Source: Solenopsis invicta
Lineage: Eukaryota > Arthropoda > Insecta > Hymenoptera > Formicidae
Direction of reading: 5' to 3'
Length of the DNA: 64,000 bases
NCBI RefSeq assembly: GCF_016802725.1
Contig: NC_052666.1
Span: 13,208,375 to 13,272,374, forward strand
The notes beneath the pieces are model-generated. The model had not been told where the DNA came from and did not search any database. It saw only the letters and a list, made by a program, of their open reading frames with translations. This document shows positions 33,783-43,282 of the stretch, in pieces. The translations under genes and the position numbers were made by a program. Every line of letters begins with the position of its first letter. Position 1 is the stretch's first letter.

Positions 33783-35585
33783 GGTAAAACTTCGGAAGAG
33801 CTACAGCAGCTAAAAATTAAATGAACTCACATTTTTCTTATGTATTTTTGACTCCTGAAAACGAATTTCGTATTTTAATTTGGCGGTCGGCCATATTTCA
33901 TCTTGAAAATACAAAAAGAAAGGTTTTTTTTATTCTTTTGCATATATCTCGAAAAATATTGATTTCCTAGAAAAAAGTGTCAAATAAAAAATGAAGCTCT
34001 TGAAATTGTCTACAATAAAACTTCTATGCATAATTTTCGTAATACCAATGGTATACGCGTAATCATACTTTCAAGTATGTGTGAGTGCATGTGTAATTAT
34101 TACACGTGCATGGACCCTGCGACTCGTCATTTTCGCAGTATTTTGTGACTCCAAACCAACACGTGTGTGTGTGTATGTGTGTGTGAAATCATATTGCTTA
34201 ATCGTCGATTGAAGTATCAATATTGATTAAACTTTCATCGACAAAATTATCAGCAATCATGTGTTCCTAAAATTCTTTCATTAATTGCAAGAATGCGTGA
34301 ATACGTTCACGACATGAATATGCACGTTTAAAAAGGTATTCCGCAAGATAGGAAATCAAGTGTGGTTCTTTCGTGCCATATTTCGAAATATTGCTACGCA
34401 CTTCTCGCCAGGTACGTTCGATAGCTTGCGTGTGTGCACCTGTATCTGGATCTACAAAATTAATGGAATGATTTACAGACAAATGCTTATAATTTTGTGA
34501 CGATAAACAATTATATGCTTTCCATTTGTCTGACATAATTGTCGTACCAAGGAGGATCCATTCTTTAATACAGCTTAATAGTGTATCGGCAGTGCGGTCT
34601 TCAACAGGCACAAGAAAAATTTTTTTTGTGCCTCGTTCATAGCCTCCGAAAACCCATTTTCCAGTAATTAGACGTCCACAGTTATATTTACGTTTCCCAA
34701 ATTTTGCTTCGTCTATTTCGACGATTACACCGGGCCCACCTAATTTTTGAGAATTATGTTCTGTCCAATACACGCACAATTCTCTACAGTAACTACTCCA
34801 GTTAACAATCGTTTCTGCTGACAGACCAAGATCTTCGCAGATATAATTGTATCTTGGAACAGGAATCCATAAAAAATGTGCAATAAATTTTAAAGCTGTT
34901 GAAATTGGTAAACGCACAAAGTGGAACCATGTATTCGATTTTACTGATTGAAAGAAACCACACGTTACTGATTTCCTTTTCTTTTTAATAACCATTACAG
35001 TGCTTTAAGGCTTCGCCCCTCCCCCCTTTTAAGCGAAGAAATAACCTAACCTATCCCGTGTCACAGTTTTAATTCAAAAATTGTTTTGCGTGGAAGTTGA
35101 AAACCCATGTGGACAGTATAATAAGAGATCTTGTTTTGTTCTGTAAGGAGAGGCAGTGTAAATTTTATAATAAATTGCAATATTCTATAACAAATGTACT
35201 GTCTACATGGAGGGGCGAAGCCCCTCCCCCCTTTTAAGCATTTACTTTTAGGTGCGATAATTTAATAAATATGTGGACAAAAATCTCATTTTAAAACATT
35301 TTCCCATTATAACGACTGAAGTATTGGAGTTAGATAAAATATGTATATGACCTTTTTTGTAGAGTTTTTTGTAAGCTTTATTTTTTATTTGACACGTTTT
35401 TTCGTAAAATGAATATTTTCTGAAATAATTAAGAAAAACTGTGTTTTCTTTCTCTAAAGATATCTCGAAAGCTGTACGCGAGCGCCAATTATTTTATAAG
35501 GAAAAGTTGTTCAGTATCCTTGACTTTATAATATATATCAAGATCAACTTGATTGCAGCTGCTGTAGCTCTTCCGAAGTTTTACC
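33783..35585. mobile_element. Merlin (IS1016/ISXO2-like) DNA transposon
   Basis: Inverted ends GGTAAAACTTCGGAAGAGCT (33,783) and its inverse (ending 35,585) match over 29 bases. Length 1,803 bp. It contains one intact transposase (34,995-34,267). No 8-9 bp duplication, usual for Merlin, is visible; instead the hAT-2 target has lost about 65 bases. A 20-base word (CCCCTCCCCCCTTTTAAGC) occurs twice upstream of the gene, near 35,016 and 35,220. Confidence 0.8.
34267..34995 (-). CDS. Merlin transposase (ISXO2-like DDE domain)
   Basis: Intact frame of 242 residues starting MVIKKKRKSVTCGFF. The DDE/ISXO2 core reads VEIDEAKFGKRKYNCGR (first Asp), WVFGGYERGTKKIFLV, IMSDKWKAYNCL (second Asp), HSINFVDPDTGAHTQAIE and IERTWREVR (catalytic Glu). 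The C-terminus ends LAEYLFKRAYSC and a helix. Length and motif spacing fit eukaryotic Merlin transposases, although an N-terminal part may lie upstream because the first residues are already close to the domain. No stops or shifts: possibly a young or active copy. Confidence 0.85.
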   Translation of the reverse strand: MVIKKKRKSVTCGFFQSVKSNTWFHFVRLPISTALKFIAHFLWIPVPRYNYICEDLGLSAETIVNWSSYCRELCVYWTEHNSQKLGGPGVIVEIDEAKFGKRKYNCGRLITGKWVFGGYERGTKKIFLVPVEDRTADTLLSCIKEWILLGTTIMSDKWKAYNCLSSQNYKHLSVNHSINFVDPDTGAHTQAIERTWREVRSNISKYGTKEPHLISYLAEYLFKRAYSCRERIHAFLQLMKEF

Positions 35586-36820
35586 TTTTCAAATAATTTA
35601 TGTACCAAAATATCGCGTGATTGAAAGAAAGCATTAAAACTGTTAAAGAAATTTAATGAATATTTCAAAAATAATAAATATGATTTTATTGTGTTATCAT
35701 TTAATTGTGTTATCATTTAATTGTGTTAAAATAAGTTCTGCAGATGATAATTTATTTTCAGTTACTGCTAAAATAGAGAAATTTTTTAAAACATCACAAT
35801 TATTTAGAATTCTAATTACACACTTGTCTAAAACCAGCCATCTTGTATTCGATAATTTAAGAATTTTATTTTGTTCTACAGAAAAAAATTCTTAAAATTC
35901 TTTCAAAATTGCACATCTCTTTGCACTGCCCGAAATGTAAGTGGCAATACTTTTAATTAAATTTTCACAAGATGCCGGTAACTTTTCACAAGCTTTACTA
36001 GCTACAATCGCGGATAAATGACAAATGCAATTTAATAATACTACACCCGGAACCCGTGCTTGTAAACGCGAATAAAAAGAATTTATACGTCCAATTATTA
36101 CAGACGCGTTATCACTTGCCATTCCGACTATATTTTCAAACGGTATTTTTTTTTCTAAAAGTTTTTCAAATTTTTGAAAAATTTTATTTGCCGAAGAATC
36201 TATAGCATTTAAAGGTATTAAATTTAACAATTGTGTTTTTACTTTATTTAAAAAAATTGGACAAGAACGCACATGAGTTTTGTATCCGCGATGTCAATGC
36301 TTTTAACTATTAAAATCGAAAATCGACGCGACCGTAAAATTTCTACAAGTTTTTCGGTTTCTCGTTCCGCGATAACATCTTTAACGATATTGCAACACTT
36401 ATTCGAGCCAGTGAAAGATCTTGTGCAATGTCAGAATCTATAAAAATTTTTTTTTAACAAAGGAGTTAAATGATCTGTAGTGTAAAACGCAACATTATGT
36501 TCCGCAAAAAAGGCTGCTAACTTTATTTCCACCCATTTAACTTGTTCGGTGTGAGAAATCTTATGAGGAACAAGGCTTTGATTTTTATCTGTTAATTTAC
36601 TTATATGTTTGGCCGTCTGCGCATGACGTTTTAAATCTGTTTTGCAGCATCTAATAACAATATTGCACAAAGTACATAATGCTTTATTATTGTCTGTAAG
36701 ATGTGGAGCTAACCATCCTTTAAAAATATCCTCATCTAGCCAAGATTGTTTAAAAATTCTTTCTTTTTTAATGGCTCCTTTACCAATTTCAGGATTCATG
36801 TTTGTAACACTGATAAAAAC

Positions 36821-37594
36821 TTGTAGTAGTGTATTTCATTATTATTCAAAATATTCATATTTAAAATGGATACATCTTGTTTGTTCTAATAATATTCAAT
36901 GTTTTGGTATCAAGATTATAATTATGACGATTTATCATACCTTTGTAAACCATAACGTACTGTGAAAATGGAAATTATTTCCAATTTTTATTTATTACGA
37001 GTTTTATTTTTTATAATATTTAATTGGCTAAATCTTTTTAATTTTGGCATTCGAAAATGGTAAATATTAAACTGTTAGAACTAGATTAGCAAAATTCTTA
37101 AAAGGATTTCTCCAATAGCATTTTTGAAATTTAAAACTTTATGCCAAAACTTTATCGTGTTGTCATTAACATTCTACCATTTAATATAAATGTACCTTTT
37201 CGTGTTTCAATACAAGTAATTTGAAAATGGTCTATAATAAACTCTTAAAAAAGAGAATTTAATGAAGGTTTTTGATGTTTTATTATATTGAAAAATAAGA
37301 TCTTTTCTAAAGTCCTCATATTATTAGGTACTCTGTTTTAATTGTAAATATAATTTATAGAGAAAATTTTTATATCGCTCTATAAACATTTTTTTCAGTT
37401 TGTTGTGAAATTAATATGATATAATTTTAACTGGCTCAGTTTGTTTTCACATTGATAGCCTAATGTGGGTTGCTATCCAAATCATTTGATATATCATTTT
37501 AGCAGTCAATAAAATAATTATTTCTAAACAGATGAAAGAAAATAAGCATACAAAAAAGTAAGTTGAAAAGTAGATTATTTGATTGTATACTTAC
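36821..37594. other. AT-rich stretch, nothing recognised
   Basis: No gene, repeat or element end was identified in this AT-rich DNA. Confidence 0.5.
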
Positions 37595-38600
37595 TTTTCA
37601 AACCATTCCATTTGTACTATATTTGAGTGATTATCGTTGAACTTCTGGTAAACGTCAATTATATTGTACTTGATATCATTATCGATCCCTAAACTTTTAA
37701 GCCAATCATTATATATTGTGAATGTCTTATTCAGTTCTTTGTCAACAGAATTAAGATTTATTAATAGGGACAATGTACAGATAAATATCTTTGTTCGAAC
37801 AGTTGAATTTTTCTTCAAGGACTTTCAATAATGTCATCATGTTATCTTACATATCATTATTTAGCGGATCGATTTTACATATGAATAAATAACATTCGTC
37901 AACGACGGATTAACAAGTATGTTACTGAAGAAATAGGAGAAACGAATAAAGTTTTGGCAACTTCAGATCAATTCAGAAAACAAATCCTTTTTTTTCTTCT
38001 CTATAACACAACAAATAAATATAATTGCAATAAAGAATATCGACTGATGCTCTTCTCAGTTTTTAAACTCTGTAATTCCTCTTTTACGGAATTATACAGT
38101 TCAAGTTCATTGTTTTTTTCTTGCATTTCTAAAATGTACATTTTTTGTTGGTTGATTTGTATTAAAGATTGTTCTCTTTTAATTAAATTCAAAATTTTAT
38201 CTTTTGATTCTGCACATTGTGTTTTTAGATATTGCAGATTACATAATTGTGTTTCTAGTATCAAGATTGATTCTAATTTTATTTTCAATTGTTTTTTTAA
38301 GAAGTTTTAATCTGTTAAACAAAATAAACCAAAATATTACTTAACATAATAGAACCGCGCTTTTAGAATAAAATAATTCAATTTTCTTTTGCTTTACTGT
38401 TTCCCTTTGCATCTAATTCCGTGGTTAACGTAGTTATTTTTTTAGATAGTTCCGTGACACGACTTTGTAATTCAGTTTCCATAATTTTTCGTATAGAAAA
38501 CTTACGTTCCTTTTGCAACTTCTAAAAGTTCAGATTGAACTTTTATTATTTCTGATTAATGTCTTTCATTGATATTAACTACATGTTGATGTAACTCAGC
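37595..38600 (-). pseudogene. Coiled-coil coding segments, possible exons of one broken gene
   Basis: Three or four minus-strand stretches look coding. One at 38,600-38,506 (after a TTTGCAG acceptor; AELHQHVVNINERH, one stop, ending at a GTAAGT donor). One at 38,482-38,381 (METELQSRVTELSKKITTL). One at 38,311-38,000 (KIKLESILILETQL, then a long Leu/Glu/Lys coil). One at about 37,818-37,595 (NDWLKSLGIDNDIKYNIIDV, ending WFEK at a GTAAGT donor). All but the last are heptad-rich. No known family is recognised; a coiled-coil cytoskeletal or kinetochore-type protein is only a guess. Stops suggest decay. Confidence 0.35.
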
Positions 38601-39202
38601 CTGCAAATAAAAAGTAATTCTAAAATTTGTATTAATAATACTAGTGAATAAAATTTCTATTTAAAAATATAGCAAACCTTAATATTTCCATTTTTTATAG
38701 GTTTTTTTTTGTTTTTGTTCATCTGTTACGTCCGCGGATTCGCGAGGTTGCGATCCGGGACGTAAATCTTTTTGGTTCTTCGGTGTTAAGGCAGCTGTCA
38801 CCAGTCGCGGCTCCAAATCGTGTGACAACACGCCCGGATACGCGACAAATTCCTTATATGGGAAATAGGAGGTATTGTAGGGGGATATATTATTAGGTGA
38901 TTAATGAGCAGTAAATTTAGAAAATGTAATAGCGTTTTATTAAAGCAACAGGAGTTGTAACATGCGTGATTGAGCTTGGGGTGGGGTTAAATAACAGTGA
39001 CCAGCGCGTGCTTGTTAGATTGAATATGTATATATATTGTGGGGTAGCTTATGGTATCAGAAGGTTTCACAAATAAATGAACGTTATATGTTTACGTGTT
39101 CTTTAATAAGATAGCTCTTTGTTGCAGATGTATTTTGTGTAAGTGTGATCTTTCTCTTTGGTAGTGGCTTAGGCGGCGCCCGGAGGCGCCTAAAAAAGTC
39201 GG

Positions 39203-39685
39203 TCAGTTGTCGAATAAATTGCGTATTAACTTGTCCTTCTTTTTCTTCTTTTTTTCCCGCCTTTCTGTGGGGAGAGATCGCCCTGGCGTGATAGGACGCG
39301 GAGAACGCGGTGATGGAGCGACCGGGACGACGACGACGCTTATGGGCGTCGGTGGAGTGCTCGTGGCAGGCGTAGGGGACGTCTGGATACCGCTGGACGT
39401 AGTCGAAGCGGGTGGCGACGTTTGTCTCCCTTGACTCCTCGTTACGGTGCACCGGCGTCGAGGATCGTCGTGACGTGGTAGCTCTATTCCCACTAGCTTC
39501 CAGGGAAGGAACGCTACTCCTTGGTCGGGTATGGGAATACCCTGACAACCGTCGGGACAGATGCAGCCCGGACAGTCCGGATGCGGGTAAGGACCGGGAA
39601 GGTCCCGTCGAAGACGTCGACGAGGCAGTTTGGCGTGCCACGAAGCTCTTCGACGAAAAAACTGAGGGCCCTGGAGAGAGCGCAC
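39203..39685 (-). CDS. Pro/Thr/Ser-rich hypothetical ORF inside the 3.9-kb insertion
   Basis: A 160-codon minus-strand frame with a Cys/Pro patch (HPDCPGCICPDGCQG), a Thr/Pro/Val-rich middle and a lysine run (EKKKKKKDK). The overlapping minus frame 39,084-39,641 is also open, which in GC-rich DNA lowers confidence in both. No known family. Confidence 0.2.
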   Translation of the reverse strand: MRSLQGPQFFRRRASWHAKLPRRRLRRDLPGPYPHPDCPGCICPDGCQGIPIPDQGVAFLPWKLVGIELPRHDDPRRRCTVTRSQGRQTSPPASTTSSGIQTSPTPATSTPPTPISVVVVPVAPSPRSPRPITPGRSLPTERREKKKKKKDKLIRNLFDN

Positions 39686-39930
39686 CTCGTGTTACACCCG
39701 TAAAGGAGCGCGCCTCGGGTTATACCAAGAGAGAGGGCCCGTAAAGGAGCGCACCTCAAGTGACGATTCTCGAGATCGAAGGGCCCAAAGGGAGCTCAGC
39801 CTCGATCGGAGGATGCGTGCTTGACGGGTTGCGGTCGCGTATTATATGCGCTCGGTGGATGCATTTGACTCCCGAGAAAGCGGCGGCGCCTGAACTAGCG
39901 CCGGCGCCTGAACTAGCGCCGGCGCCTCAC

Positions 39931-40538
39931 GCCCGCGCTGGCGCCCACGCCCGCGCTGGCGCCCACGCCCGCGCTGGCGCCCACGCCCGCGCTGGCGCCC
40001 ACGCCCGCGCTGGCGCCCACGCCCGCGCTGGCGCCCACGCCCGCGCTGGCGCCCACGCCCGCGCTGGCGCCCACGCCCGCGCTGGCGCCCACGCCCGCGC
40101 TGGCGCCCACGCCCGCGCTGGCGCCCACGCCCGCGCTGGCGCCCACGCCCGCGCTGGCGCCCACGCCCGCGCTGGCGCCCACGCCCGCGCTGGCGCCCAC
40201 GCCCGCGCTGGCGCCCACGCCCGCGCTGGCGCCCACGCCCGCGCTGGCGCCCACGCCCGCGCTGGCCCCCACGCCCGCGCTGGCGCCCACGCCCGCGCTG
40301 GCGCCCACGCCCGCGCTGGCGCCCACGCCCGCGCTGGCGCCCACGCCCGCGCTGGCGCTGGCGCCCGCGCTGACGCCCACGCCCGCGCTGGCGCCCACGC
40401 CCGCGCTGGCGCCCACGCCCGCGCTGGCGCCCACGCCCGCGCTGGCGCCCACGCCCGCGCTGGCGCCCACGCCCGCGCTGGCGCCCACGCCCGCGCTGGC
40501 GCCCACGCCCGCGCTGGCGCCCACGCCCCGCTGGCGCC
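39931..40538. repeat. 18-bp minisatellite, about 33 copies
   Basis: Nearly perfect head-to-tail copies of GCGCCCACGCCCGCGCTG. Exceptions include a C-for-G change near 40,266 and a rearranged unit near 40,350-40,376. Because 18 is a multiple of three, several long frames are open on both strands (AHARAG-type on plus; GASAGV-, RQRGRG- and WAPARA-type on minus). They are products of the repeat and are not called genes. Confidence 0.95.
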
Positions 40539-40632
40539 CGCAGCTTGCCTGCGCGCTCGCGCGCGCGCGTATGTTGGTGGCGGATTTTGGTTCGCCACAT
40601 ATATTTTCGTGATTACAGAAGTTGAACTGTGG

Positions 40633-41178
40633 TTACATATGTAAACTGCGGGTAAAGCGGATGTTCCTGTGCCGATCCCTAGTTATAATTAGGTTCATTT
40701 TTATGTCCCTCACGATGGTCGGTAATCTTCGCGATACCGGGATTTCTGCGGGAGACCTGGTCGGCTTCCTGGCGGCGACGGACAAAGGCAAGGGCCTGGT
40801 CACAATATCCGCGCTGGAACAAAATCCGCAGTTTTCCGGGCAGGCCGGCCGGCGTCCCTCGAGGCTCGAGACCGCATTAGCTACCGCAGGGTCTGGTCGC
40901 GAGGTCTCCGGCTCGTTGGGCTTAACGGTAGAGGCGTTAACTGATGGCTCCTCCGGAGGTTCACTTCCGCTCAAGTCTGGCCTTGATTGGTAGTTGGTAT
41001 TCAAGGCCTCCTCTACCTCCACCGGTGAGTGTAGGGGGCTTAGGCGCGGTGGTGGAAACGCTGAAGGGTCAAACTCTCCGAATGCGTGGAGGTTCCGCAT
41101 CATTTTCCGAAAAAAAACGTTTTCTACCGCCTGCGTACGCGCAGTGCGGCTTGCGTTTGCCCATATGTGCTTCAAGAG
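40633..41178 (-). CDS. Hypothetical ORF inside the 3.9-kb insertion
   Basis: Minus-strand frame starting MSLLKHIWANASRTARTQAV, then FRKMMRNLHAFGEFDPSAF, Pro/Glu/Ser-rich stretches and a CPENCGFCSSADIV Cys patch. The N-terminal 40 residues have the look of a real protein, but no family is recognised. It may be a remnant gag-like or captured ORF. Confidence 0.3.
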   Translation of the reverse strand, partial: LLKHIWANASRTARTQAVENVFFRKMMRNLHAFGEFDPSAFPPPRLSPLHSPVEVEEALNTNYQSRPDLSGSEPPEEPSVNASTVKPNEPETSRPDPAVANAVSSLEGRRPACPENCGFCSSADIVTRPLPLSVAARKPTRSPAEIPVSRRLPTIVRDIKMNLIITRDRHRNIRFTRSLHM

Positions 41179-41430
41179 AGACATGGTAAAGTTAATATGA
41201 GAAAAGGATTGCCACGTGAATGTATAAAGGAGCCGATGACACACCGGTCTTCTGAAGAGACGATTTTAACGCGAGAGAGAGAGAAGTGTGAGTGATCTAC
41301 GAATTTTAGTGAGACGAATTATTAATGGAGTATATGTTATGAGAGACGAATCCGCTGGGTCGGAGTGGACGCCCGTTAGAACGCCCCCTTGGAGGTGGAT
41401 AATATTCGGGAAAAGAGGAAACGGTGAATG

Positions 41431-41583
41431 CGTCGAGGAGTCGCGCTAGCGAGTCTTCCTCGACGGGATAGGAAAGGAAGAAGGACGGTGTCGAAGAGTT
41501 GCTTTAGCGAGTCTTCTTCGACGCCGTAGGTGAGGGAGAGAGAGGAGACGTCGGAGAGTCGCTTTCGCGAGTCTTCTCTGACG
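41431..41583. repeat. Three hairpin repeats with compensatory stem changes
   Basis: Units at 41,431-41,465, 41,490-41,522 and 41,549-41,583. Stems are CGTCGAGGA/TCCTCGACG, GTCGAAGA/TCTTCGAC and CGTCGGAGA/TCTCTGACG. Loops share a GTCGC or GTTGC word, a variable TTT/CTA and GCGAGTC. Stem bases differ between units while pairing is kept (one G-T wobble). Confidence 0.7.
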
Positions 41584-42806
41584 CTCGGATGAAAGGGAGG
41601 GAGGCAGAGAAACGAGTGAGGCCACACTCTAGCTAATACTAGGTGTGGTTCAACCCTCAGGATCTCTGACGGGAAGGAGAGAGAGGGAAAGAGGCGATTC
41701 GACCGGGGCCACCTCGAAGACCGACGTCTTTGTCAGGAGTAAGACCCACCCGTTGCTGCAATCGTACCTGGAGGTCTGCACGTTGGCAGTCGCCGATGGC
41801 AGCGATTCTCGCTCGACCAACAAGACTGATCTGAATTTCGAGCTCCGATTTCGCTCCTTATATAGGCAAGGATATGGGCAAGAGGTGTCGCGGGACGATT
41901 CCTCAGGTTCGCGGAAAATTCGGTGCGATAGTTGTTCGTAACGTGTGGCCCTTAGAAGCCCGCCCCGCTCCGCGACCACGCGGCTTGCGCCTATGGTTCG
42001 CGCAAGCGCTTGTAGACTTCTCCGGGAATCGCGACTTGCGGGAGCACCGCATACCAAGCCTCGACGCAAAATTCAGTGCTCAGAAAATTAATAGAATTTA
42101 ATAGAAATTATATTATAATTGAGAGTGTACGAGGCGATAGCGCCAAGCACACGCAGTAGTTTTACGTATAAAAAGTTAAGGTTTTATTATCATTCGTAAG
42201 AGATTAATTGATTCAAAATCGTTCGGCGTTTTTATTGGCCGCGATTTTAGAGTTGTTTCGATCAGAGTTGCATGGCGCAGCAGTAGGAAGCGTCAAATGA
42301 GTGGATCACGTTTCGATATTATAAATTTGCCGTGCCTAGTATTTTATATTAAAGTGGAAAGATGAATAGAATTCCAAAGCGCGAAGCTTGGCGGTATTAG
42401 AGGGGGTCGCGAGCCGAGGGGTTGGCGGGCACGATGTTTGTCTCGCGCCGATGGACGCTCGCGGGTGTTGCGCGTCGAGGGGGCGGCACCGCGATGTAGC
42501 CAAGCCGTATGAGATTTGAAATTGAGCGATATCGATTTATGATACTGATGTAGGATTTATTTAATTGATTGGAGGATGTTTCCGGATTCTAATTAGGCTA
42601 TTATTAGCACGGATGACGCGGAAAAATAAAAATTTTCTCGCCAGACGTAACACATCATTTAGTTTTTTTATTTGAATTTTAAATTTATTAATTTTTTCTT
42701 TTATTTTGATATTCTCTGTATTTAAACGTTTGATTTTAAGATCCGCAAGTTGATGTTTACATTGTGTACTTTGATTTTTCGTAGAGGGTTGCTGGAGCGG
42801 TTGAGG

Positions 42807-43241
42807 CTGCAGAATAAAGTAATAAATTATAATATTTTATGTAATTTAATAATTTAATTAAAAATGTAAATTGGGATAACTGTGTTACGTAACTATAATT
42901 TTTCCACGTTGCAGGACAGCGCATTTAATTAAAGAGATGACGTAGTGTTCCGATTCGAAGGAGCAACGCGCCTGCTCCAGCACATTCGTTTCCGGAGCAA
43001 GATAGAAACATAACAGAAAGATTAAAAAAAACGCAGTTCATGCTGTGAGCAATTTGACACAAGCTCTTGTTGACCATCTAAATGTTAGGTTAATAAAACA
43101 TTTGTTCATAATTTACTATAATTTGTACGTATATTAATATAAAACTGTCGTTAACATTGTTTTTACAATGTAGCTACTTGAACTAGAAGAAACTAGATGA
43201 AGAAAATTGAGCGCAAAGTATAGAAAGAGACATGAGAACGA

Positions 43242-43245
<4 letters not shown>
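42807..43245. other. No gene recognised
   Basis: AT-rich DNA with an intron-like TTGCAG at 42,911-42,916. No supported exon or element end. Confidence 0.4.

Positions 43246-43279
<34 letters not shown>
43246..43279. repeat. (TA)n microsatellite and target site
   Basis: A TA run ending at the TA target (43,278-43,279) of the large DD41D element. A similar run lies at 51,065-51,084 on its other side. Confidence 0.9.

Positions 43280-43282
<3 letters not shown>

Larger units (their letters stand above)
33122..36799 (-). pseudogene. hAT-2 transposase, broken and split by Merlin
   Basis: Pieces in order: 36,799-36,431 (MNPEIGKGAIKKERIFKQSW, BED-like CTLCNIVIRCC and its His pair), 36,272-35,892 (GMASDNASVIIGR and LNCICHLSAIV), 35,716 to about 35,586, then after Merlin 33,781-33,122 with the dimerisation block SLPHSNAEAKRIFS. 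Compared with hAT-1, about 65 bases are missing at the Merlin site. Several frameshifts separate the pieces. Same family as hAT-1, older. Confidence 0.75.
32144..36812. mobile_element. hAT-2: hAT transposon carrying a Merlin insertion
   Basis: Left end CAGTGTTACCG at 32,144; right end, reversed, CAGTGTTACAAAC at 36,812. Flanks are ATAAGAAC (32,136-32,143) and ATAAAAAC (36,813-36,820), an 8-bp duplication with one difference. The internal order matches hAT-1: AGTGAAGTATT and AATAAAGG near the left end, transposase on the minus strand. The right end lies only 13 bases from the transposase ATG, so sequence there was probably lost. Merlin occupies 33,783-35,585. Confidence 0.75.
38724..42652. mobile_element. 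3.9-kb insertion with LTR-like ends, no polymerase
   Basis: Ends are TGTTACGTCCGCGG and CCAGACGTAACA, i.e. a roughly 10-bp inverted terminal match, flanked by the 4-bp duplication CATC (38,720-38,723 and 42,653-42,656). These fit a Ty3/gypsy-type LTR, yet no pair of direct repeats, primer site, gag or pol was seen. Content: AT-rich left part with CACAAATAAATGAAC, Pro-rich minus-strand ORFs, an 18-bp minisatellite, three hairpin repeats and a GC-rich right part. Either a giant solo LTR or a non-autonomous element. Confidence 0.6.
38679..42806 (-). pseudogene. Coiled-coil ORF split by the 3.9-kb insertion
   Basis: After a TTCTGCAG acceptor (42,807-42,808) the minus-strand frame runs PQPLQQPSTKNQSTQ, then a Lys/Leu/Asn-rich coil (ADLKIKRLNTENIKIKEKI) to KKLND. 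There the insertion 38,724-42,652 begins. Removing it and one CATC copy, the frame continues EQKQKKTYKKWKY and stops at 38,679. The exon was thus open before the insertion. It probably belongs with the coiled-coil segments at 37.6-38.6 kb. No family recognised. Confidence 0.4.

Noticed and set aside
39760..40644. Long ORFs (about 200-294 codons) on both strands across the minisatellite
   Set aside because: They arise because the 18-bp unit is a multiple of three and lacks stops; composition is pure repeat (AHARAG, GASAGV and similar).
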